Virus record (IMG/VR): IMGVR_UViG_3300044522_000545
Coordinates: 1 to 39,136 of that record
DNA length: 39,136 bases
Strand: one strand, 5' to 3'
From: a virus
Below, in pieces: positions 1-5,582 of this stretch (position 1 is its first letter; every line of letters starts with the position of its first letter). A program made the position numbers and the translations under genes. The notes beneath the pieces were generated by a model. It was not told the DNA's origin. It did not search any database and saw nothing but the letters and a program-made list of their open reading frames with translations.

Positions 1-96
1 GTCCACCACAGCCACGAAGAAAACGCTGCCGATGTCTCACTTGGACACCTCGTACTGCGCCCTCCTCATAAAAAACCTAATGGGAGTTCTGAATGA
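1..96 (+). CDS. 3' end of a gene of unknown function (partial)
   Basis: The frame is open from the first base of the window to a TGA at 94-96 and encodes the last 31 residues of a protein that starts outside the window. The stop overlaps the ATG of the next gene in an ATGA arrangement (93-96), typical of translationally coupled phage genes and the main reason to believe the frame. The visible tail is hydrophilic, ending in HKKPNGSSE, with no recognisable motif. Confidence 0.55.
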   Translation, partial: VHHSHEENAADVSLGHLVLRPPHKKPNGSSE

Positions 97-416
97 AAGA
101 TTTTCCAAAATATCTTGAAGATCGTTCTCGTCTTCCCTGCCATGTCAAGAGCAAGTTTGGTTCTGTCATCATGTCCAAGCCTAGTGACAATGTTTGGATC
201 TTTCAATATTGTGGGCTTCGCGGTTCTATTGAGAAGGTCTTGGGAGGCTTTAGAGCGGTGGGCTTGTTGATGTATGGTCAGAAACAATTGAAAATTACAC
301 CATGTCTTTATTCAAGTCTACAGAAGGCGATTGAAGATATCATTTCAGAAACAATCAAAAAACAAACAATTAGGGGCAAAGATGAAATCATTTCAACAAT
401 TCACCGACGAACTTGA
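93..416 (+). CDS. hypothetical protein, 107 aa
   Basis: The ATG at 93 overlaps the stop of the preceding frame (ATGA) and is preceded by GGGAG about 7 nt upstream, so the start is well supported. The product is a mixed 107-aa protein with no signal peptide or membrane segment; the C-terminal third is rich in Ile, Lys and Glu and probably helical. I do not recognise the family. The region is more AT-rich than the early cassettes that follow, suggesting it belongs to the preceding operon. Its 3' end overlaps by 35 nt a second ORF that starts at 382 with its own Shine-Dalgarno. Confidence 0.55.
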   Translation: MKDFPKYLEDRSRLPCHVKSKFGSVIMSKPSDNVWIFQYCGLRGSIEKVLGGFRAVGLLMYGQKQLKITPCLYSSLQKAIEDIISETIKKQTIRGKDEIISTIHRRT

Positions 417-594
417 GAACATTACTGAGAATAATCTACAACGACCTATTCGTAGGGGTGGGCTGTGGCCACTCAACTAGGCATTTGAGAAACCGAAGAA
501 ACCGCAAGCACCAAGCAAAAAAATTTCCAATAAAGGCTACAAAGCCGCAGCGGAAGCGAATACCTTTGTCAAGGGGCTACGGCAAGGAAAATAA
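382..594 (+). pseudogene. amber-interrupted ORF with capsid-targeting-like N-terminus
   Basis: An ATG at 382, preceded by the Shine-Dalgarno AGGGG, opens a frame whose start (MKSFQQFTDELENITENN) resembles the capsid-targeting sequence of T4 internal head proteins (MKTYQEFIAEA), including an I-T-E site. The frame meets an in-frame TAG at 478-480 after 32 codons, then continues open for a further 38 codons of Lys/Ala-rich protein to TAA at 592-594. Either a packaged basic protein was broken by one amber mutation, or the amber is read through, or only the 32-residue peptide is made. TAG is also the stop of the genes at 13569 and 14551, so the codon is not globally reassigned. Confidence 0.4.
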
Positions 595-618
595 AAAAAG
601 ATTTGTTGCCCAAGGGGC

Positions 619-646
619 TTGACAGGGGCTGAATCAATGGTATACT
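619..646 (+). promoter_or_regulatory. early sigma70 promoter, cassette 1
   Basis: TTGACA, 16-bp spacer, TATACT with extended -10 TGG. The -10 ends 6 nt before the ATG at 653. This is the only early cassette promoter with a 16-bp rather than 17-bp spacer. Confidence 0.9.
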
Positions 647-652
647 ACCCGC

Positions 653-865
653 ATGAACACCGAACACACCTACGACTTCGTCTCAACTCATCCTCCACGA
701 AAAACCCCAAAGGATAAGGTTGTCGCCCCCTCCGTGGACTCCACCAAGAAACTCCTTGAGGAAATCAAGGAGTTGCAGAAGTTGTTGGCAACCTACAAGG
801 CAACCACACAGAAGTTGATCGTCGAGAAGAATCTTCTCTTGGACATCATCAAGGGGATCAAGTAA
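653..865 (+). CDS. early cassette 1 protein, 70 aa, coiled-coil C-terminus
   Basis: First gene of the early array. The ATG lies 6 nt after the promoter -10 box and has no Shine-Dalgarno, so translation is probably leaderless. The first 30 residues are polar and Pro-rich; from about residue 31 a Leu/Lys/Glu-rich segment (KKLLEEIKELQKLL and on to the C-terminus) should form a coiled coil, implying dimerisation or binding to a host protein. No family recognised. It has its own promoter and its own terminator, so it is monocistronic. A role in early takeover of the host is inferred only from promoter class and size. Confidence 0.8.
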   Translation: MNTEHTYDFVSTHPPRKTPKDKVVAPSVDSTKKLLEEIKELQKLLATYKATTQKLIVEKNLLLDIIKGIK

Positions 866-923
866 CGGTGAAGAATGCTCTCATCCGTGTGTGGTCATCA
901 CTCCGAAGAGGTTGACCACCCTC

Positions 924-966
924 AAACTCCCCCTCATGCCGCAAGGTGTGAGGGGGAGTTTTTTCT
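924..966 (+). terminator. intrinsic terminator, cassette 1
   Basis: The stem CTCCCCCTCATGCC pairs with GGTGTGAGGGGGAG around a GCAA tetraloop, extended by AAA/TTT pairs and followed by a T tract. The 58 bp between the stop and this hairpin contain a smaller inverted repeat (GTGGTCA/TGACCAC). Confidence 0.9.
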
Positions 967-989
967 TTGGATTTTTTCGTGCAAAGGGG

Positions 990-1018
990 TAGACAGGGCA
1001 TCGAATCAATGGTATACT
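990..1018 (+). promoter_or_regulatory. early sigma70 promoter, cassette 2
   Basis: TAGACA (one mismatch from TTGACA), 17 bp, TATACT with extended -10 TGG; the -10 ends 6 nt before the ATG at 1025. This is the weakest -35 of the array. Confidence 0.85.
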
Positions 1019-1024
1019 ACCCGC

Positions 1025-1255
1025 ATGAAGACCACCACCACCCCGTCATTCACCTACATCATCACCACTCAGACCCTCTCATCAGGCTTTGAGGGTCAAT
1101 CGGGCGAGCCGTCGATGTTCAAGGTTGAGTCGCCTCGTCGCCTCTTTCGAGGTGACATCGTGCGATGTATGCAGCCTCTTGGATATGATCGTGCGGTTGA
1201 CAGCCTCGACTTCAAGGAGTTGAGCAGCATCGGCACGATTGTCTTCGAGGGCTGA
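1025..1255 (+). CDS. early cassette 2 protein, 76 aa
   Basis: The start at 1025 is chosen because it sits at the position shared by all cassettes, 6 nt after the -10 hexamer; a longer in-frame reading back to 875 would translate the terminator and promoter and is rejected. The protein begins MKTTTTPSF, followed by a Thr/Ser-rich stretch and a probably beta-rich central part (FRGDIVRCMQPLGYDRAVDS), ending in an acidic tail. No known domain seen. Monocistronic, leaderless and with its own terminator. Confidence 0.8.
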   Translation: MKTTTTPSFTYIITTQTLSSGFEGQSGEPSMFKVESPRRLFRGDIVRCMQPLGYDRAVDSLDFKELSSIGTIVFEG

Positions 1256-1270
1256 CCTCGTATCCTCATG

Positions 1271-1308
1271 CTCCTCCTCATGCCGCAAGGTGTGAGGAGG
1301 AGTTTTTT
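1271..1308 (+). terminator. intrinsic terminator, cassette 2
   Basis: CTCCTCCTCATGCC and GGTGTGAGGAGGAG pair around a GCAA tetraloop, followed by six T. Compared with cassette 1 the stem carries compensating changes (CCT/AGG for CCC/GGG), so pairing is conserved. Confidence 0.9.
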
Positions 1309-1333
1309 CTTTGGATTTTTATCGCTGACCCCA

Positions 1334-1362
1334 TTGACATAGAGAATCTTTTGTGGTAAGAT
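1334..1362 (+). promoter_or_regulatory. second upstream sigma70-like promoter before cassette 3
   Basis: TTGACA, 17 bp, TAAGAT with extended TGG, about 85 bp upstream of the main cassette promoter. The same element occurs before cassettes 6 and 8 with almost identical sequence. A transcript from here would start near 1369 and run through the main promoter, giving a leadered mRNA. Confidence 0.65.
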
Positions 1363-1419
1363 GGATACGGACGACTAAAATTCCGAAGAAAAATCCTAAA
1401 AGATTTCCGCGCAAAGGGC

Positions 1420-1448
1420 TTGACACCGTAGTGAATCAATGGTATATT
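1420..1448 (+). promoter_or_regulatory. early sigma70 promoter, cassette 3
   Basis: TTGACA, 17 bp, TATATT with extended TGG; 6 nt to the ATG at 1455. Confidence 0.88.
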
Positions 1449-1454
1449 ACCCAC

Positions 1455-1778
1455 ATGAAGAACACCACCACATATTACACCACCCCAACCGCACTCGCGT
1501 CAGACAAGAACCGCCTCATCCTCGTCGAGGCGTTCAATCAGTACTTGGACGAGTTCAGCCTCCTCAATTATGAGCGGGTCACTCGTCCGAAGAAGGAAAC
1601 CCTCGATGGGATGCTCGACCGCTGCATCACGCTTGGGGAACTCCTGCCGCTGACTGAGGGCAAGATCACTGCCCTGACGAGCAGTTTCCAACACCTCAAG
1701 AGTTTCAACAATGGGGGAGGCGAAACCTCGATGGACACCATCTCTGACATCTCAGAGATCCTTGAGGCAAAGTTCTGA
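1455..1778 (+). CDS. early cassette 3 protein, 107 aa
   Basis: Starts MKNTTTYYTT at the conserved leaderless position; the in-frame extension to a GTG at 1353 is translated promoter sequence and is not used. The protein is mainly acidic and probably helical (EAFNQYLDEFSLLNYE in the first half; SDISEILEAKF at the end). No family recognised. It is one of three cassettes with an additional promoter about 85 bp further upstream, so it may be expressed over a longer time. It shares its first codons (MKxTTTYY) with cassette 4. Confidence 0.8.
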   Translation: MKNTTTYYTTPTALASDKNRLILVEAFNQYLDEFSLLNYERVTRPKKETLDGMLDRCITLGELLPLTEGKITALTSSFQHLKSFNNGGGETSMDTISDISEILEAKF

Positions 1779-1784
1779 GACCCG

Positions 1785-1810
1785 AACCCCCGCGCAAGCG
1801 GGGGTTTTTT
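1785..1810 (+). terminator. intrinsic terminator, cassette 3
   Basis: AACCCCCGC and GCGGGGGTT around a GCAA tetraloop, then a T tract. The primary sequence differs from cassettes 1 and 2 but the GNRA loop is kept. Confidence 0.9.
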
Positions 1811-1836
1811 CTTTTGGATTTTTTCGTCCAAGGGGC

Positions 1837-1865
1837 TTGACATCGGCTGAATCATATGGTACAAT
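1837..1865 (+). promoter_or_regulatory. early sigma70 promoter, cassette 4
   Basis: TTGACA, 17 bp, TACAAT with extended TGG; spacer contains TGAATCATATGG; 6 nt to the ATG at 1872. Confidence 0.88.
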
Positions 1866-1871
1866 AGACGC

Positions 1872-2060
1872 ATGAAGATCACCACCACATATTACGGCAT
1901 TGTGTATCACGGCGGATCCCTTTTGGGTCTCGGCACATACGGCGAGACCAAATCGTACCGTTCGTTTGCGGCTGCTGAAAAGGCGGTCGCGCGTCTCCTG
2001 AGCAAGTGTCGCAAGATCTGCGGTGGCTCCCCATCGGCAGAAATTTACTCCTGTTGGTGA
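1872..2060 (+). CDS. early cassette 4 protein, 62 aa
   Basis: Begins MKITTTYYGIVYHGG at the leaderless position. The short protein has an N-terminal beta-like half (GSLLGLGTYGE) and a basic helix (SFAAAEKAVARLLSKCRK), then two further Cys residues. The strand-strand-helix pattern looks like a small folded domain, but I cannot assign a family. Monocistronic with its own promoter and hairpin. Inferred early function only. Confidence 0.75.
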   Translation: MKITTTYYGIVYHGGSLLGLGTYGETKSYRSFAAAEKAVARLLSKCRKICGGSPSAEIYSCW

Positions 2061-2068
2061 ACCAACAG

Positions 2069-2092
2069 CCCACCCGAAAGGGTGGGTTTTTT
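2069..2092 (+). terminator. intrinsic terminator, cassette 4
   Basis: CCCACCC and GGGTGGG around a GAAA tetraloop followed by six T. Confidence 0.9.
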
Positions 2093-2116
2093 CTTTGGAT
2101 TTGTTGGTCAAGGGGC

Positions 2117-2145
2117 TTGACAGCGGCTGAATCATATGGTATACT
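2117..2145 (+). promoter_or_regulatory. early sigma70 promoter, cassette 5
   Basis: TTGACA, 17 bp, TATACT with extended TGG; 6 nt to the ATG at 2152. Confidence 0.9.
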
Positions 2146-2151
2146 ACCCGC

Positions 2152-2379
2152 ATGAAGAACACCAACACCTACATCCTCACCATCGGGCAGATCAGCAGCG
2201 AACACGGAACTCACCAAGGGGCTGTTGCAGCATTCTACGACAAGTACCCTGATGGAGATGCGGGTCATTGCGGTGACCTTACAGACGGGGGAGATCGTAC
2301 CCTCTGTTGGGCAGACCCTGTCGATTCAGACGGAGATGACGGCTACAATGCTGTGGGAGAGATCCGCATGAGCCAATAA
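2152..2379 (+). CDS. early cassette 5 protein, 75 aa, acidic
   Basis: Begins MKNTNTYILTIGQ at the leaderless position. The C-terminal half is strongly acidic (DPVDSDGDDGYNAVGE) and the middle contains two Cys and several Asp/Gly residues. The overall charge is clearly negative, so a DNA mimic or an inhibitor of a basic host protein is imaginable, but nothing in the sequence proves it. No family recognised. Confidence 0.78.
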   Translation: MKNTNTYILTIGQISSEHGTHQGAVAAFYDKYPDGDAGHCGDLTDGGDRTLCWADPVDSDGDDGYNAVGEIRMSQ

Positions 2380-2390
2380 GTATCTTCATG

Positions 2391-2426
2391 CTCCCCCTCA
2401 TGCCGCAAGGTGTGAGGGGGAGTTTT
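2391..2426 (+). terminator. intrinsic terminator, cassette 5
   Basis: Same hairpin as cassette 1 (CTCCCCCTCATGCC, GCAA loop) with a shorter T tract (TTTTC). Confidence 0.88.
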
Positions 2427-2451
2427 CTTTGGATTTTTATCGCTGACCCCA

Positions 2452-2480
2452 TTGACATAGAGAATCTTTTGTGGTAAGAT
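2452..2480 (+). promoter_or_regulatory. second upstream sigma70-like promoter before cassette 6
   Basis: TTGACA, 17 bp, TAAGAT with extended TGG; nearly identical to 1334-1362. Confidence 0.65.
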
Positions 2481-2537
2481 GGATATGGACGACTAAAATC
2501 CTGAACAAAAATAAAAAAAGATTTCCGTCCAAAGGGC

Positions 2538-2566
2538 TTGACATCGTAGTGAATCAATGGTATACT
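2538..2566 (+). promoter_or_regulatory. early sigma70 promoter, cassette 6
   Basis: TTGACA, 17 bp, TATACT with extended TGG; 6 nt to the ATG at 2573. Confidence 0.9.
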
Positions 2567-2572
2567 CACCGC

Positions 2573-2842
2573 ATGAAGACCTCAAACCCAACCGCCCTCC
2601 TCGTCATGTACTATGTGGTCACAGGGATCACTCCCCAAGGTTCGCGCCAAAGCGCGAAGTTTCAAACACAAGAGTTCGCAAGAGCGCACCTGACGCATTT
2701 TGTCAGTGGGACGGTGTGGGCGGTCAATCCGTACCACAAGCGTTCGCTTGTAGCGCGGGTGAGAACATACACGGTGTGGGCGGTCAATCCGTACCACAAG
2801 CGTTCGCTTGTAGCGCGGGTGAGAACATACACACCCGCCTGA
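2573..2842 (+). CDS. early cassette 6 protein, 89 aa, with perfect internal duplication
   Basis: Begins MKTSNPTALL at the leaderless position. After about 46 residues it contains a 20-residue block (TVWAVNPYHKRSLVARVRTY) twice in tandem, encoded by a perfect 60-bp duplication at 2711-2830; the protein ends TPA just after the second copy. The block is basic and probably helical. Because the unit is a multiple of three the frame is kept, so the ancestor was probably 69 aa. No family recognised. A second open frame across the repeat (2557-2910) is a shadow. Confidence 0.75.
   Translation: MKTSNPTALLVMYYVVTGITPQGSRQSAKFQTQEFARAHLTHFVSGTVWAVNPYHKRSLVARVRTYTVWAVNPYHKRSLVARVRTYTPA
2711..2830 (+). 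repeat. perfect 60-bp tandem duplication
   Basis: The unit 2711-2770 is repeated without any mismatch at 2771-2830, inside the cassette 6 gene. Identity at silent sites shows it is recent, or an assembly artefact. Confidence 0.95.
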
Positions 2843-2857
2843 TCCTCACCCGAAGAG

Positions 2858-2885
2858 ATCCCACCCGAAAGGGTGGGATTTTTTT
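2858..2885 (+). terminator. intrinsic terminator, cassette 6
   Basis: ATCCCACCC and GGGTGGGAT around a GAAA tetraloop followed by T tract. Confidence 0.9.
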
Positions 2886-2906
2886 GGATTTTTTCGTCCA
2901 AAGTGC

Positions 2907-2935
2907 TTGACATCATGTGAATCATATGGTATACT
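2907..2935 (+). promoter_or_regulatory. early sigma70 promoter, cassette 7
   Basis: TTGACA, 17 bp, TATACT with extended TGG; 6 nt to the ATG at 2942. Confidence 0.9.
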
Positions 2936-2941
2936 ACCCGC

Positions 2942-3283
2942 ATGAAGAACACCACCAACACCACAATGACCGCCACCGCCCTCAAGTTGCTTGATATGCA
3001 CAAGCAACTCCAAAAAATGTTTGAGATCGAGTGCGACATCGAATTCGAGGCTCGTCGAATACAATCGACGGGCGGCAATAATCAAGAGGAAGTGCGTCTC
3101 ACAGCCTGTATCACAGACAGCCTGTATCAGGCTCTGTGCGCTGTCTCAAGCGCAGCCAATGTGATCGAGGAGCGAGCAGCGCAGAAGCGCGACGATGTGG
3201 GCTTGGAACGCCTTGTCGATAACGCAATGGTGGACTGTGATCCACGCACGGACATTGATTGGATGTCCAACGGCGCAGACTGA
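2942..3283 (+). CDS. early cassette 7 protein, 113 aa, helical
   Basis: Begins MKNTTNTTMTATALKLL at the leaderless position. Long stretches without Pro or Gly and with heptad-like spacing (LKLLDMHKQLQKMFEIE; LYQALCAVSSAANVIEERAAQ) suggest an all-helical protein, probably oligomeric. No recognised family. It ends with an acidic segment (DCDPRTDIDW). Monocistronic, with its own promoter and terminator. Confidence 0.78.
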   Translation: MKNTTNTTMTATALKLLDMHKQLQKMFEIECDIEFEARRIQSTGGNNQEEVRLTACITDSLYQALCAVSSAANVIEERAAQKRDDVGLERLVDNAMVDCDPRTDIDWMSNGAD

Positions 3284-3298
3284 TAATGACCCTTCATG

Positions 3299-3337
3299 CC
3301 CTTCTCCACGCCGAAATGGTGTGGGGAGGGGTTTTTT
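3299..3337 (+). terminator. intrinsic terminator, cassette 7
   Basis: A 14-bp stem (CCCTTCTCCACGCC with GGTGTGGGGAGGGG, using some G-T pairs) around GAAAT, then six T. Confidence 0.88.
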
Positions 3338-3362
3338 CTTTGGATTTTTATCGCTGACCCCC

Positions 3363-3391
3363 TTGACATAGAGAATCTTTTGTGGTAAGAT
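3363..3391 (+). promoter_or_regulatory. second upstream sigma70-like promoter before cassette 8
   Basis: TTGACA, 17 bp, TAAGAT with extended TGG; third copy of the element at 1334 and 2452. Confidence 0.65.
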
Positions 3392-3448
3392 GGATATGGA
3401 CGACTAAAATCCCGAACAAAAATCCTAAAAGATTTCCGCGCAAAGGGC

Positions 3449-3477
3449 TTGACATCGTAGTGAATCAATGGTATACT
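3449..3477 (+). promoter_or_regulatory. early sigma70 promoter, cassette 8
   Basis: TTGACA, 17 bp, TATACT with extended TGG; 6 nt to the ATG at 3484. Confidence 0.9.
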
Positions 3478-3483
3478 ACCCAC

Positions 3484-3951
3484 ATGAAGACCTCAACCAC
3501 CACATCCTTGGCAGCAAAACTCCTCTTTGAAACCGCAGTCGAATCCCACTACGCAAACAGTTGCAAGTGGAACATCTCAAGTCAGACACATATGTGTCTC
3601 ACAGGAGCATCAGAGGAATCAGGAATTCCTTACGGAATTCTCCACATTGCGATGGGCGAACTCGTCGCCAAAAAATTGCTGCGCGATGTCCATGACACTT
3701 GCCGTGGAATGCTGAAGCAAAACCTCAGCACAACGCGCTACATTACGCCGACACTCAGTTCGATTCCCTCCGAACCAACGATCTGCATGGGCATCAGTTT
3801 CCTTGTCCAAAAGTTTCTTGCGAGATATTCTCGCGAATCGGTGGCATTTGCTGAGTTTGTGACAAAAATCAATCCTGACTTCTCAGAATACAGTCAAGAA
3901 CTTCAGGATTGGTTGGCGATTAGCGAGAACCTGACCATTGGCGATAGATAA
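3484..3951 (+). CDS. early cassette 8 protein, 155 aa (possible winged-helix-like segment)
   Basis: The largest protein of the early array. It begins MKTSTTTSLAAKLL at the leaderless position. Residues about 40-70 (ASEESGIPYGILHIAMGELV followed by AKKLLRD) have the spacing of a winged helix-turn-helix of the kind 'selection helix, then a Lys/Arg-rich wing', but the match is by eye and weak. The rest is mixed, with a Thr/Ser-rich linker and an acidic C-terminus (NPDFSEYSQELQDW). If the helix-turn-helix is real it could be an early regulator. One of three cassettes with an extra promoter upstream. Confidence 0.78.
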   Translation: MKTSTTTSLAAKLLFETAVESHYANSCKWNISSQTHMCLTGASEESGIPYGILHIAMGELVAKKLLRDVHDTCRGMLKQNLSTTRYITPTLSSIPSEPTICMGISFLVQKFLARYSRESVAFAEFVTKINPDFSEYSQELQDWLAISENLTIGDR

Positions 3952-3960
3952 CCCTTCATA

Positions 3961-3997
3961 CTCCCCCTCATGCCGCAAGGTGTGGGGGGGAGTTTTT
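3961..3997 (+). terminator. intrinsic terminator, cassette 8
   Basis: CTCCCCCTCATGCC with GCAA loop and TTTTT. A late promoter box starts at the next base (3998), so one transcription unit ends and another begins with no spacer. Confidence 0.88.
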
Positions 3998-4005
3998 CAT
4001 AAATA
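3998..4005 (+). promoter_or_regulatory. T4-type late promoter box (leaderless geometry)
   Basis: CATAAATA, one mismatch from the T4 late consensus TATAAATA, ending 5 nt before the ATG at 4011. Confidence 0.7.
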
Positions 4006-4010
4006 TCAAT

Positions 4011-4292
4011 ATGGGTAGAATCGCTTCACAAAATCGTTCGATGAGACGGCATAGTCTTTCAATACGAAAAATTATTGAAGATAATGACATATCGTCGATC
4101 CTCTTCACGAAGAAAAATGGGCGCAGACGCAGAATGATCTGCACCCTCAACATGGGGAGGATCCCTGAAGAGGCGCACCCAAGCACCGACATGACCTACA
4201 TCACCTCTCAGATCCGTGTGTGGGATTTGAAGAAGTCGGCATGGCGTTCTTTTCGACCATCAAGTCTAATTGACATCGAAGAAGTGATCTGA
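4011..4292 (+). CDS. small SH3-barrel-like protein (DUF2693-like), 93 aa
   Basis: The only late-promoter gene inside the early array. The core FTKKNGRRRRMICTLN, then IPEEAHP, and the C-terminal RVWDLKKSAWRSFRPSSLI match my memory of the DUF2693 / SH3 beta-barrel-fold proteins of T4-like cyanophages (FTKxDGxxRxMxCTLN ... RVxDxxxxAWRSFR). The N-terminal 30 residues are very basic, suggesting nucleic-acid binding. There is no Shine-Dalgarno; the ATG is 5 nt after the late box, so a leaderless late transcript is predicted. Its job is unknown. Confidence 0.7.
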   Translation: MGRIASQNRSMRRHSLSIRKIIEDNDISSILFTKKNGRRRRMICTLNMGRIPEEAHPSTDMTYITSQIRVWDLKKSAWRSFRPSSLIDIEEVI

Positions 4293-4320
4293 GATTTTTT
4301 CAGATTCTCGCCCAAGGGGC

Positions 4321-4349
4321 TTGACAAGGGCTGAATCATATGGTATACT
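4321..4349 (+). promoter_or_regulatory. early sigma70 promoter, cassette 9
   Basis: TTGACA, 17 bp, TATACT with extended TGG; 6 nt to the ATG at 4356. Confidence 0.9.
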
Positions 4350-4355
4350 TCGCGC

Positions 4356-4679
4356 ATGAAGAACACCAACACCATCACCACCCCCTCAACCGTCAAGTTC
4401 TTCGCGGATACCCGCGAGGGAAAATCATTGTGCGCGGAATTCACGGTGATCGACACCACCGAAAACGGTAGCGTGAGAATTGGATTGGATACCGTTACAG
4501 AGGTGGGAGAGATCGGATATATCTACAGCCGCACCCATGTAGGTGCGATCCTACCTAGATTTGCAATGCAAGCATTCGCACCGATGCACCGTTGGATCAT
4601 GGATGGGGACGGGGAGTGGAACATTGACCTTCACCCGATTCAAGGGATGGGGTTCCAAACGCTCCCGCTCTGCTACTGA
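4356..4679 (+). CDS. early cassette 9 protein, 107 aa
   Basis: Begins MKNTNTITTPSTVKFF at the leaderless position. The sequence alternates hydrophobic and polar residues (GSVRIGLDTVTEVGEIGYIYSRTHVGAIL) and looks beta-rich; the C-terminal part is Trp/Asp-rich (RWIMDGDGEWNIDLHP). No family recognised. Own promoter and terminator. Confidence 0.78.
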   Translation: MKNTNTITTPSTVKFFADTREGKSLCAEFTVIDTTENGSVRIGLDTVTEVGEIGYIYSRTHVGAILPRFAMQAFAPMHRWIMDGDGEWNIDLHPIQGMGFQTLPLCY

Positions 4680-4691
4680 TAACCCTTCATG

Positions 4692-4731
4692 CTCCCCCTC
4701 ATGCCGCAATGGTGTGAGGGGGAGTTTTTTT
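4692..4731 (+). terminator. intrinsic terminator, cassette 9
   Basis: CTCCCCCTCATGCC stem with GCAAT loop, closing GGTGTGAGGGGGAG and eight T. Confidence 0.9.
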
Positions 4732-4756
4732 ATTTGGATTTTTTCACCCAAACCGC

Positions 4757-4785
4757 TTGACAGCGTACTGAATCAATGGTATACT
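4757..4785 (+). promoter_or_regulatory. early sigma70 promoter, cassette 10
   Basis: TTGACA, 17 bp, TATACT with extended TGG; 6 nt to the ATG at 4792. Confidence 0.9.
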
Positions 4786-4791
4786 ACCCAC

Positions 4792-5106
4792 ATGAAGAAC
4801 ACCACCCCAATGGCACACGATGCCTCGTCCACTTGCATGACCTGCTACAAATTCGTAATCGCTGAGTTCACCTCACGCATCACCTCACGCAAGGTGAATA
4901 AAACCCTTTGTACGGGTGACGGATTCGCCACCTACGGTGGTGCGCTCGCGGCGGCAGCACACGCGAGATCGTATTACACCATCGACGGTGACATCATCAT
5001 CACGGAACGACCGCTCACGCAGAAGGAACTTGAAGCCCGATTCCGCGCCCGTGATCGTGAGGAAGCCCAACGCTTCATGCATGGGACGCGCACTCGACCA
5101 ATTTGA
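4792..5106 (+). CDS. early cassette 10 protein, 104 aa
   Basis: Begins MKNTTPMAHDASSTC at the leaderless position; the in-frame reading back to 4543 would pass through a terminator and promoter. A C-x-x-C pair (CMTC) lies near the N-terminus with a third Cys further on, so metal binding is possible but incomplete. The middle is Ala/Gly-rich (YGGALAAAAHARSYY) and the C-terminus is a basic/acidic helix (KELEARFRARDREEAQRF). A short direct repeat (ACCTCACGCA, twice) lies at about 4868-4892. No family recognised. Confidence 0.78.
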   Translation: MKNTTPMAHDASSTCMTCYKFVIAEFTSRITSRKVNKTLCTGDGFATYGGALAAAAHARSYYTIDGDIIITERPLTQKELEARFRARDREEAQRFMHGTRTRPI

Positions 5107-5132
5107 CTTAGCGGACGGCTGAGTCAAGAAGA

Positions 5133-5162
5133 CCCTCCACATGGTGTGGAGGGTTTTTTTTT
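5133..5162 (+). terminator. intrinsic terminator, cassette 10
   Basis: CCCTCCACA and TGTGGAGGG around TGG, then nine T. The block GCTGAGTCAAGAAGA just before it is repeated exactly before the cassette 11 terminator. Confidence 0.9.
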
Positions 5163-5183
5163 GAATTTTTTCGTCAAAGGGGC

Positions 5184-5212
5184 TTGACAGCGGACTGAAT
5201 CAATGGTATACT
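5184..5212 (+). promoter_or_regulatory. early sigma70 promoter, cassette 11
   Basis: TTGACA, 17 bp, TATACT with extended TGG; 6 nt to the ATG at 5219. Confidence 0.9.
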
Positions 5213-5218
5213 ACCCGC

Positions 5219-5467
5219 ATGAAGAAAACCACTACCGTCCCTGCGTTAATCCCCAACATCGAAAAGCGACTTGCCGATTTTGAAACGGCGGTCAAGAACC
5301 CCACGCCGAAAGACACGGTGCGGAGCATGGACATCCGTGCGACGAAAATCGACAGGCTGCTTGGCATTCTCCGTGACCTCAAGGCAGAGGGATCAAGTGC
5401 CAAGGCATACGATTTCGCAAAGAGGCTAACCCAAGCGCAAGCAAGCAGGTGGTTGATTAGACGGTAA
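5219..5467 (+). CDS. early cassette 11 protein, 82 aa, basic
   Basis: Begins MKKTTTVPALIPNI at the leaderless position. It is basic and probably all-helical (EKRLADFETAVKN; DRLLGILRDLKAEG; AKAYDFAKRLTQAQASRWL). The first 14 residues parallel those of cassette 12 (MKNTTTVPASIANI) while the rest differs, suggesting that cassettes exchange 5' or 3' parts. No known family. Own promoter and terminator. Confidence 0.78.
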   Translation: MKKTTTVPALIPNIEKRLADFETAVKNPTPKDTVRSMDIRATKIDRLLGILRDLKAEGSSAKAYDFAKRLTQAQASRWLIRR

Positions 5468-5495
5468 TCCGTAGGGTCGGGCTGAGTCAAGAAGA

Positions 5496-5522
5496 CCCTC
5501 CACATGGTGTGGAGGGTTTTTT
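5496..5522 (+). terminator. intrinsic terminator, cassette 11
   Basis: Identical hairpin to cassette 10 (CCCTCCACA/TGTGGAGGG) and six T. Confidence 0.9.
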
Positions 5523-5547
5523 ATTTGGATTTTGTTGGTCAATAGGC

Positions 5548-5576
5548 TTGACAGCGGCTGAATCATATGCTATAAT
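5548..5576 (+). promoter_or_regulatory. early sigma70 promoter, cassette 12
   Basis: TTGACA, 17 bp, TATAAT (perfect consensus); TGC before the -10; 6 nt to the ATG at 5583. Confidence 0.92.
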
Positions 5577-5582
5577 CACCGC

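Noticed and set aside
413-622. 69-aa Arg/Lys-rich frame from a TTG
   Set aside because: TTG start without a good Shine-Dalgarno; it runs into the cassette 1 promoter and overlaps the better-supported ORF at 382.
1361-2496. Five-codon ORFs (MDTDD, MDMDD) after the extra upstream promoters, possible attenuator peptides
   Set aside because: The ATG overlaps the -10 hexamer, so it lies upstream of the expected transcription start and would not be transcribed from that promoter.
1082-2569. Minus-strand ORFs across the early cassettes
   Set aside because: They cross terminators and promoters of the plus-strand units and share only antisense promoter peptides (such as HMIQPLSSPL).
2557-2910. 117-aa frame across the 60-bp duplication
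   Set aside because: Open only because the duplication lacks stops in that frame; it reads through the terminator and its start lies in the promoter.
875-5106. Longer in-frame readings of early genes starting upstream (875, 1353, 2471, 3382, 4543), giving a shared NQWYTTHMK-type peptide
   Set aside because: The shared peptide is just the translated promoter. Frame agreement results from the fixed 6-nt promoter-to-ATG distance; no Shine-Dalgarno or promoter supports the longer forms.
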